A stretch of 5,305 bases of DNA from Prevotellaceae bacterium (GTDB lineage: Bacteria; Bacteroidota; Bacteroidia; Bacteroidales; Bacteroidaceae), in contig JAFLUS010000015.1 in the NCBI GenBank assembly GCA_022508685.1, forward strand, positions 8,933 through 14,237, written 5' to 3'. The position numbers and the translations under genes were made by a program. Position 1 is the stretch's first letter. Each line of letters opens with the position of its first letter. Below are positions 1 through 5,305 of this stretch, one piece after another. The notes under the pieces are model-generated. The model had not been told where the DNA came from. It ran no database searches and saw only the letters and a program-made list of their open reading frames with translations.

Positions 1-14
1 TACAACTACTTTTT

Positions 15-1217
15 TTATTTCGATGTAAGAGCCAACGTGTCGGTGGCAATCATCAGTTCTTCGTCGGTAGGGATGACGCAGACCTTCACGCGGCTGTCGT
101 CGGCAGAAATGGTGCATTCCGTCGCACGGCACGCATGGTTGCGCGTTGCATCCACCTTCACACCGAGGAACTCGAGGTTGCTGGTTGCACCCTCGCGCAC
201 TTCCCACTGGTTCTCGCCGGCTCCACCCGTAAAGACGATGATGTCGACACCACCCATCGCAGCAGCATATTCGCCGATATATTTCTTAATGCGATACGTG
301 TACATCTCTTTTGCCAATCGGGCGCGGTCGTTGCCGTCGGCAATGGCTGCAAGGATGTCGCGGAAGTCGCTCTTTCCACCACTCACGCCCAGCAATCCCG
401 ATTGCTTGTTGAGCAGGTTGGATATGCCCTTCGTGTCGAGGTGCTCCTTATCCATGATGAAGGTGACGGCACCGGCATCAATGTCGCCCGAACGTGTGCC
501 CATAATCAAGCCTTCGAGCGGAGTCAGTCCCATCGACGTGTCGACGACTTTACCATCTTTCACTGCGGCAATCGAAGCACCATTGCCGATGTGGCACGTA
601 ATGATTTTCGTTCCTTCGGCTGACGCAATGCCGAGATATTCCAACACGCGGTGGCTGACATAGCGGTGGCTCGTGCCGTGGAAACCATAGCGGCGAACGC
701 CATATTTCTCGTACAATTCGTAGGGAACGGCATACATATAGGCATAGTCGGGCATCGTCTGATGGAATGCCGTGTCGAACACGCCTACTTGCGGAATTTC
801 GGGCAGCAGTTCCTTCACTGCATTCACGCCCTTGATGTTTGCCGGATTGTGCAGCGGTGCGAGGTCGTTGCACGATGCAAACACCTGCATGACTTCATCG
901 GTAATCAGCACAGATTCCGAAAATCTTTCACCGCCATGCACAAGACGATGACCAACGGCATCGAGTTCGTGCAAGTCGTTGAGCACGGCGCAGTCGCCTG
1001 TAGTGAGGACTTCAAAGATGAACTTCACACCTGCCGTATGTTCCGCAATCTCGCGGTCAATCTGCACTTTCGTGCCGTCGGCTTTCTTGATTTTGATGAA
1101 TGAGTCGGGCAATCCGATTTTTTCTATTCCGCCCGACGTCAGTACGCTCTTGTCCGTCATGTCGTACAAGGCATACTTAATGGAACTGCTGCCGCAGTTC
1201 AAGACCAATATCTTCAT
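15..1217 (-). CDS. ackA: Acetate kinase
   Basis: Cytoplasmic enzyme that transfers phosphate from acetyl phosphate to ADP, giving acetate and ATP. It is the last step of acetate fermentation and is reversible for acetate uptake. The 400-residue length is normal for the family. Family signature 1 is at residues 4-14 (LVLNCGSSSIK) and signature 2 at about 205-222 (core CHIGNGAS). Residues matching the Methanosarcina thermophila active site are Asn7, Arg91 (GHRLVHGG), Asp148 (FDTAFHQT), His180 (GFHGTSH), Arg242 (MGTRSGD) and Glu386 (PTDEEL). The nucleotide-binding GGAGEN motif is at 331-336. The frame stays open nine codons further up to a TTG at 1244, but I chose the ATG at 1217 because MKILVLNCGSSS is the canonical N-terminus. 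The gene lies 30 bases after pta on the same strand, so the two are very likely co-transcribed. Only 14 bases follow the TAA stop, and no terminator is visible. Nothing suggests damage. Confidence 0.98.
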   Translation of the reverse strand: MKILVLNCGSSSIKYALYDMTDKSVLTSGGIEKIGLPDSFIKIKKADGTKVQIDREIAEHTAGVKFIFEVLTTGDCAVLNDLHELDAVGHRLVHGGERFSESVLITDEVMQVFASCNDLAPLHNPANIKGVNAVKELLPEIPQVGVFDTAFHQTMPDYAYMYAVPYELYEKYGVRRYGFHGTSHRYVSHRVLEYLGIASAEGTKIITCHIGNGASIAAVKDGKVVDTSMGLTPLEGLIMGTRSGDIDAGAVTFIMDKEHLDTKGISNLLNKQSGLLGVSGGKSDFRDILAAIADGNDRARLAKEMYTYRIKKYIGEYAAAMGGVDIIVFTGGAGENQWEVREGATSNLEFLGVKVDATRNHACRATECTISADDSRVKVCVIPTDEELMIATDTLALTSK

Positions 1218-1226
1218 GTTGTTCTT

Positions 1227-1236
1227 ACGAATTCGT
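1227..1236. repeat. 10-base palindrome in the pta-ackA spacer
   Basis: ACGAATTCGT is a perfect palindrome in the 30-base gap between the pta stop and the ackA ATG. It ends 9 bases before the ackA start, where a ribosome would bind. The symmetry does not extend beyond ten bases and there is no loop, so it cannot form a stable hairpin as it stands. The spacer lacks a clear Shine-Dalgarno; the nearest purine run is AAGAA. It is most likely incidental. Confidence 0.25.
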
Positions 1237-1247
1237 TGTGTCAATCC

Positions 1248-2264
1248 TTATTGTTCACGCTTTTCATCTTGCGCCTGACATGCCGTGATGGCGATGAGGC
1301 GATAGATGTCCTCTACCGAACAACCGCGCGAGAGGTCGTTCACAGGACGGGCAATGCCTTGCAGCACGGGACCGATGGCGTCGGCATTTCCCAATCGCTG
1401 CACGAGTTTGTAGCCGATGTTGCCCACTTCCAACGACGGGAACACCAGCACGTTGGCACGTCCGGCAATGTCGCTGCCCGGTGCTTTCTTTGCACCTACC
1501 GACGGAACGAGGGCTGCATCTGCCTGCAATTCGCCGTCGACGAGGAGTGAGGGGTCGAGTTCGTGCGCCAAACGGGTGGCTTCCACCACCTTGTCAACCA
1601 CTTCGTGCGTAGCACTGCCTTTGGTTGAGAACGACAGCATCGCCACGCGCGGCTCGGCAAATCCGGCTACGGCACGTGCCGTCTGTGCCGTACATACGGC
1701 AATTTGGCTCAGTTGCGCCGCATCGGGAACGGGCGTCACAGCCACGTCGCCCACGACGAGCACGCCGTCTTCGCCATATTCCTTGTTCTGGCAAATGAGC
1801 AGCATCGCTCCGCTCACGCACGTCACTCCCGGCTTGCACTTGATGATTTGCAATGCAGGGCGCAGCGTGTCGCCCGTCGTCGAAAGCGCACCGCTAATCT
1901 GTCCGTCGGCATCACCATTCTTGATGATGAGGCAACCGAAATAGAGCGGGTCGAGCACCTTCTCGCGTGCCTGCTCAATCGTCATGCCCTTCTTCTTGCG
2001 GAGTTCATAGAGCAATTGTGCATACTCCTCGCGTTTCGGACTCGTGGCAGGGTCTATCAGCGTAGCCTTGTCAATGTTCTTCAAGCCCAATTTGTCTGCC
2101 AATGCGTGCAATTCCTCGATATTTCCGAGGATAATCAAGTCTGCCAAGCCGTCGGCAAGTGCACGGTCGGCAGCCGTCAGCGTGCGCTCCTCCGTTCCTT
2201 CGGGAAGCACGATGCGTTGGCGGTTCTGTTTCGCACGTTCAATAATACTGTCTATCAGTTTCAT
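1248..2264 (-). CDS. pta: Phosphate acetyltransferase (phosphotransacetylase)
   Basis: Cytoplasmic enzyme interconverting acetyl-CoA plus phosphate with acetyl phosphate plus CoA, which supplies the acetate kinase encoded next. At 338 residues it is the short form: only the PTA_PTB catalytic domain, without the N-terminal regulatory extension of the E. coli enzyme. Recognisable blocks are the N-terminal IVLPEGTEERT (18-28), SGALSTTGDTLRP (124-136), GDVAVTPVPDAAQLSQIA (172-189), MLSFSTKGSA (209-218), VDGELQADAAL (242-252) and GNIGYKLVQRLG (281-292). The C-terminal PVNDLSRGCS (307-316) holds Ser312 and Arg313, with Asp319 shortly after. These match the catalytic Ser309, Arg310 and Asp316 of the Methanosarcina thermophila enzyme, and Arg135 and Arg290 fit its other conserved arginines. 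The ATG at 2264 gives the expected MKLIDSIIERA start. No Shine-Dalgarno is seen before it, as is usual in Bacteroidetes. It is the first gene of the pta-ackA unit and is read from the promoter near 2307-2314. Confidence 0.98.
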   Translation of the reverse strand: MKLIDSIIERAKQNRQRIVLPEGTEERTLTAADRALADGLADLIILGNIEELHALADKLGLKNIDKATLIDPATSPKREEYAQLLYELRKKKGMTIEQAREKVLDPLYFGCLIIKNGDADGQISGALSTTGDTLRPALQIIKCKPGVTCVSGAMLLICQNKEYGEDGVLVVGDVAVTPVPDAAQLSQIAVCTAQTARAVAGFAEPRVAMLSFSTKGSATHEVVDKVVEATRLAHELDPSLLVDGELQADAALVPSVGAKKAPGSDIAGRANVLVFPSLEVGNIGYKLVQRLGNADAIGPVLQGIARPVNDLSRGCSVEDIYRLIAITACQAQDEKREQ

Positions 2265-2306
2265 GTTATTAGGTATTAAATCGAAAGTCTTGCATCAATT
2301 TACTCG

Positions 2307-2314
2307 CAAATTTA
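2307..2314 (-). promoter_or_regulatory. Bacteroidetes-type -7 box for pta-ackA
   Basis: Read on the minus strand this is TAAATTTG, an exact match to the TAnnTTTG -7 consensus recognised by the Bacteroidetes primary sigma factor. At the usual distance upstream (about 19-20 bases, near 2334-2338) the minus strand has a T-run, TTTT, rather than the ideal TTTG, so the -33 element is only a partial match. Transcription would begin near 2300, giving a leader of roughly 35 bases before the pta ATG. No start-site data are available, so this is inferred from motif and position. Confidence 0.55.
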
Positions 2315-2316
2315 CG

Positions 2317-2340
2317 ACTTTTTTTGAAAACGAAAAAAGT
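2317..2340. repeat. Perfect 8-base inverted repeat between the two divergent promoters
   Basis: ACTTTTTT at 2317-2324 is the exact reverse complement of AAAAAAGT at 2333-2340, with an 8-base spacer (TGAAAACG). The right arm continues into a second, tighter symmetry: AAAAAA-G-TTTTTT at 2333-2345. It lies between the minus-strand and plus-strand -7 boxes, so it overlaps the upstream part of both promoters. It could be a regulator site, an A-tract acting like an UP element, or chance in A/T-rich DNA. It is not placed to be a terminator for any gene here. Confidence 0.4.
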
Positions 2341-2358
2341 TTTTTGCCGAAGAAACAC

Positions 2359-2366
2359 TATCTTTG
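2359..2366 (+). promoter_or_regulatory. Bacteroidetes-type -7 box for the glycosidase gene
   Basis: TATCTTTG, followed by CA, is a perfect TAnnTTTG -7 box and the commonest form of it in Bacteroidales. It ends 24 bases before the ATG at 2391, which would leave a short leader of roughly 15-20 A-rich bases without a Shine-Dalgarno sequence. I find no TTTG at the normal 19-21 base spacing. The nearest copies, at 2343-2346 and 2323-2326, are 12 and 32 bases away. The promoter may therefore be weak or need an activator. Confidence 0.6.
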
Positions 2367-2390
2367 CAGTGAAATCAAAAATCAACAACC

Positions 2391-5305
2391 ATGAAGACAA
2401 CGACCAAGAAACTTTTATTGTTGCTATCCTTCTGCGGCATCGTGGCTGCCACCTATGCGCAGACACCGACTAAAAATCGCCACACCATTGCCGAAGTAGA
2501 ACCCGTCAGCGTGACGACGGCCGTGGGTACTGCCCCCGTATTGCCCTATCGGTTGTGGGTAACCTACGCCGACGGAACGGCAGACTTCCGCCAAGTGCGC
2601 TGGACGAATGCCGCATTGGCAACCGAACAGGACGAAGCCGATGCTACGAAGCATCCCGCAGGCTCGACCTACATGGTGCGCGGCTACATCACGGGTGACA
2701 ATACGACTTCTTCCGGATATCCTATCGAAGCCTCCGTGCAGGTAACCAACGAACGTGCCCTTGTGCCGTCCCACACGCCGCAAGCCGAGCCGTTGCCATT
2801 GGGAAAGGTACAACTCATCGGCGACAACCGACTCACGCACAACCGCGACCTCGACATCGACCAGTTGCTTTCGCTCGACGTCAAGCAGCAACTCTACAAC
2901 TACCGAGACACCTATGGGCTGTCTACAGAAGGCTATCCCGAAGCCGATGGTTGGGATTCTCCTACCACCAAACTCAAAGGACACGGCAGCGGACACTACA
3001 TGTCAGCATTGGCAATGGCATACGCGTCGTGTACCGACAAAGCCAAACGCAAGCAACTGAAAGCCAACATCCAAACGATGGTTGACGAACTGCGACGCTG
3101 TCAGGAACGCACCTTCGTCTACGACACCCAGTTAGGTCGTTACCGCGAAGCACGCGACTTTGCTCCCGAAGACGAACTTCGCAACATGGGCGGCACGTGG
3201 CAGGATTTCGACCGCTACAAGCAAGATTATCAGAATTACGGATATGGCTATCTCAATGCCATTCCGGCGCAGCACTGCGCACTCATCGAAATGTACCGCG
3301 CCTACAACAACGAGCAATGGGTGTGGGCACCCTATTATAGCGTCCACAAGCAACTCGCCGGCCTCATCGACATCGCTACACTCGTCGACGACCCACGCAT
3401 CAGCCGCAAAGCACTGCTCATTGCACGCGATATGGGTCTGTGGGTATGGAACCGCCTCCACTACCGCACCTACGTCAGCCGCGAAGGTTCACAGGAAGAA
3501 CGCCGCGCACGTCCGGGCAACCGCTACGAAATGTGGAACATGTACATCGCCGGCGAAGTGGGCGGAATGGCGGAAAGCCTTGCCCGATTGGCAGAACTGG
3601 CAACATCTGCCGAAGACCGCGACCGACTGATTGAAGCCGCCGGCTATTTCGACAGCCCCGCATTCTTCGACCCGTTGGCGAACAACATCGACGCCATCCG
3701 CACGCGCCATGCCAATCAGCACATCCCGATGGTTACCGGCGCACTCCGTTCCTATCGCACCACTGCCGACCCCTCCCGATTCTTCATTGCCCAAAACTTC
3801 TGGACGATGATACAGGGACGCTACCGCTATGCCATGGGTGGCGTAGGCAACGGCGAAATGTTCCGCCAGCCCTACACGCAGATGCTGTCGATGAACACCA
3901 ACGTCGGCGGATGGGGACGCGACCGCCATCCCGAACCGACCATCAACGAAACTTGTTGCGCCTACAATTTGGCTAAACTCACGAAGGAACTCAACTGCTT
4001 CCGTCCCGACGATGCACGCTATATGGACTACTACGAGCGCGTGCTCTACAACCAACTCGTCGGTTCGCTGCATCCCGACCACTATGCCGTGCTCTACCAA
4101 TACGCCGTCGGGCTGAATGCCTCCAAGCCGTGGGGCAACGAAACGCCGCAATCCACCTGCTGCGGTGGAACCGGAGCCGAAAACCACGTCAAGTATCAGG
4201 AAGCCGCATACTTCGTCAACGACAACACCCTATGGGTAGCCCTCTATCTGCCTACAACCGCCACATGGGATGCCAAGAAAATCACACTCGAGCAAACCTG
4301 CGAATGGCCAGCCGAGCACTCCGTCATCCGCGTGACGAAAGGCAGCGCCACCTTCAGCATGAAACTCCGCGTTCCCTATTGGGCAACCACAGGTTTTGAA
4401 GTGCGCCTCAATGGCGAACCCGTCGCATCGTCCTACCAACCGGGCACCTACGTTGAAATTCCTGCACGCCGATGGACGAAGCGCGACGTCGTGGAAATCA
4501 CCATGCCCTATGCACCGCACGTCGACTTCGGCCCCGACAAAATGGAAATCGCAGCCACCAAAGACGATGCCCGTGCTGCCTTCACCCCGCAATGGCTCGG
4601 CACCCTCATGTATGGTCCCCTCGCCATGGCCACCACCGGTATTCGCCAATGGAACGAAGCCGAGTTCGACCTCAACGCCGACCTCAGCGACATCGCCGTC
4701 GGCAACACCGCCAACCTCCACACACTGACGTTCGGCAACCACACCTTCATCCCCGACTATGCTGCCGACCGCCACACAACCCACTACCTGCGCCTCAACC
4801 TCATCGGTGCAGCCAGTGAGAATGTACCCGAACTCACCACTACCGACGAACTGACCGAAACGGCACTCGACGAATCGCCGTTGCGTGAAGCCATGCAAGT
4901 GGCACGCACACGCCGCGATGCCCAACTGGCGTGGAACGAAATGGCAGTCAAAGTACCCGAATACGCCCCATGGGCACCCCACGGATTCCGTCGCATGATG
5001 GAGCAGTACGACCGTGCACAGCGCGTATTCGACAACTTCGAACGCACGCAGCAGGACATCAACCAACAGGCAGCCGCCCTCAACGCAGCCATCAACACCA
5101 TGCGTCCCGGCAACCTGCCCGAACTGGAAGACCTCGACACCCTTCTTCCTTTGTTGGAACGTGCCAAAGCCCTTCCTTCCCCCACCGCAGCGCAGCAGCA
5201 AGCCATTGACTACGCCGAAATGGTGGTCAAATACGTCAGCGACGGCTCCGGCACCACTGACATGATTCAGCGTGCTGCCGAACAACTGCAAAAGGCTCTG
5301 CAATA
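2391..5305 (+). CDS. Exported GH127/GH146-family (DUF1680) glycosidase, putative beta-L-arabinofuranosidase; runs to window edge
   Basis: Probably releases beta-L-arabinofuranose from plant glycans or glycoproteins. 971 codons are visible; the final TA begins the next codon and would be a stop if followed by A or G. A signal peptide spans residues 1-23 (Lys-rich start, LLLLL core, likely cleavage after TYA). The Cys15 context is not a lipobox. Residues 35-120 resemble a Big_4 Ig-like domain (VEPVSVTTAVGTAP, then VTYADGT). The catalytic domain covers about 134-610, with GHGSGHY (197-203), YSVHKQLAGL (His319), GEVGGMAESL (Glu389), HANQHIP (440-446) and FDPLA. By comparison with Bifidobacterium HypBA1, zinc ligands are Glu520, Cys522, Cys590 and Cys591, with Cys590 as nucleophile and Glu489 a candidate acid/base. 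The CCGGTGAENH context is closer to GH146 than to classical GH127. A beta-sandwich follows at about 612-805 (YGPLAMA at 741), then two helical FIVAR-like repeats (831-909, 912-971). No type IX secretion domain is seen, so a periplasmic site is likely. Family is certain; exact substrate is inferred. Confidence 0.9.
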   Translation, partial: MKTTTKKLLLLLSFCGIVAATYAQTPTKNRHTIAEVEPVSVTTAVGTAPVLPYRLWVTYADGTADFRQVRWTNAALATEQDEADATKHPAGSTYMVRGYITGDNTTSSGYPIEASVQVTNERALVPSHTPQAEPLPLGKVQLIGDNRLTHNRDLDIDQLLSLDVKQQLYNYRDTYGLSTEGYPEADGWDSPTTKLKGHGSGHYMSALAMAYASCTDKAKRKQLKANIQTMVDELRRCQERTFVYDTQLGRYREARDFAPEDELRNMGGTWQDFDRYKQDYQNYGYGYLNAIPAQHCALIEMYRAYNNEQWVWAPYYSVHKQLAGLIDIATLVDDPRISRKALLIARDMGLWVWNRLHYRTYVSREGSQEERRARPGNRYEMWNMYIAGEVGGMAESLARLAELATSAEDRDRLIEAAGYFDSPAFFDPLANNIDAIRTRHANQHIPMVTGALRSYRTTADPSRFFIAQNFWTMIQGRYRYAMGGVGNGEMFRQPYTQMLSMNTNVGGWGRDRHPEPTINETCCAYNLAKLTKELNCFRPDDARYMDYYERVLYNQLVGSLHPDHYAVLYQYAVGLNASKPWGNETPQSTCCGGTGAENHVKYQEAAYFVNDNTLWVALYLPTTATWDAKKITLEQTCEWPAEHSVIRVTKGSATFSMKLRVPYWATTGFEVRLNGEPVASSYQPGTYVEIPARRWTKRDVVEITMPYAPHVDFGPDKMEIAATKDDARAAFTPQWLGTLMYGPLAMATTGIRQWNEAEFDLNADLSDIAVGNTANLHTLTFGNHTFIPDYAADRHTTHYLRLNLIGAASENVPELTTTDELTETALDESPLREAMQVARTRRDAQLAWNEMAVKVPEYAPWAPHGFRRMMEQYDRAQRVFDNFERTQQDINQQAAALNAAINTMRPGNLPELEDLDTLLPLLERAKALPSPTAAQQQAIDYAEMVVKYVSDGSGTTDMIQRAAEQLQKALQ

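Noticed and set aside
1..14. T-rich stretch after the acetate kinase stop as a terminator
   Set aside because: On the transcribed (minus) strand this is an A-run, there is no hairpin, and only 14 bases are visible.
1218..1244. Upstream TTG start at 1244 adding nine residues to acetate kinase
   Set aside because: The canonical family N-terminus begins at the ATG at 1217, and the added residues (TQRIRKNN region) match no family feature.
1704..2279. Open frame of 191 codons on the plus strand over pta
   Set aside because: It is antisense to a fully conserved phosphotransacetylase frame, and the product is His/Arg-rich without family resemblance.
2356..2371. CACT / AGTG inverted repeat flanking the plus-strand -7 box
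   Set aside because: Four-base arms with an 8-base spacer are expected by chance, and the symmetry does not extend.
2391..2459. Possible lipoprotein signal, with Cys15 in the hydrophobic segment of the glycosidase
   Set aside because: The residues before it are LSF, with Phe at -1. A lipobox needs a small residue there, so signal peptidase I cleavage after TYA is more likely.
3489..4187. Open frame of 232 codons on the minus strand within the glycosidase gene
   Set aside because: Same codon-bias shadow effect. It covers the catalytic core motifs of the plus-strand enzyme and shows no independent promoter or domain.
4230..5303. Open frame of 357 codons on the minus strand, opposite the 3' part of the glycosidase gene
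   Set aside because: It lies entirely antisense to a gene with strong family motifs in its own frame. Its translation is rich in Gly, Val, Cys and His with no recognisable domain, as expected for the complement of C-ending codons.

Overview
The window carries three protein genes and one short divergent promoter region. It looks like the chromosome of a member of the Bacteroidales, with Prevotellaceae or a close relative as the best guess. Three things point there. Both transcription units have TAnnTTTG-type -7 boxes (TATCTTTG and TAAATTTG). None of the three starts has a clear Shine-Dalgarno sequence; the leaders are A/T-rich instead. The large secreted glycosidase belongs to a family abundant in gut and rumen Bacteroidetes. 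Codons in all three genes favour C or G in the third position, so overall G+C looks moderately high. Genus is inferred, not shown.

Positions 15-2264, minus strand: a compact pta-ackA operon. Phosphotransacetylase (338 residues, the short catalytic-domain-only type) is followed after 30 bases by acetate kinase (400 residues). Both appear intact, with the active-site residues in register with the well-studied Methanosarcina thermophila enzymes. Together they convert acetyl-CoA to acetyl phosphate and then to acetate plus ATP, the usual acetate fermentation branch.

Positions 2265-2390: a 126-base A/T-rich divergent intergenic region. It has one good -7 box for each direction, with a perfect 8-base inverted repeat between them.

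Positions 2391-5305, plus strand: one open frame of 971 complete codons that reaches the right edge of the window. The last two bases (TA) are the start of the next codon, most simply a stop. The product is a predicted exported glycoside hydrolase of the GH127/GH146 (DUF1680) beta-L-arabinofuranosidase clan. It has a signal peptide, an N-terminal bacterial Ig-like (Big_4-type) domain, an alpha/alpha-barrel catalytic domain with a Glu/Cys zinc-thiolate site, a beta-sandwich, and two helical FIVAR-like repeats at the C-terminus. It probably trims arabinose-containing plant glycans in the periplasm or outside the cell. The link between sugar release here and acetate formation in the neighbouring operon is plausible but unproven, and adjacency alone does not establish it.

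I see no RNA gene, mobile element, CRISPR array or clearly new multi-gene system. The most interesting object is the domain architecture of the glycosidase. No gene-free stretch exceeds 300 bases.
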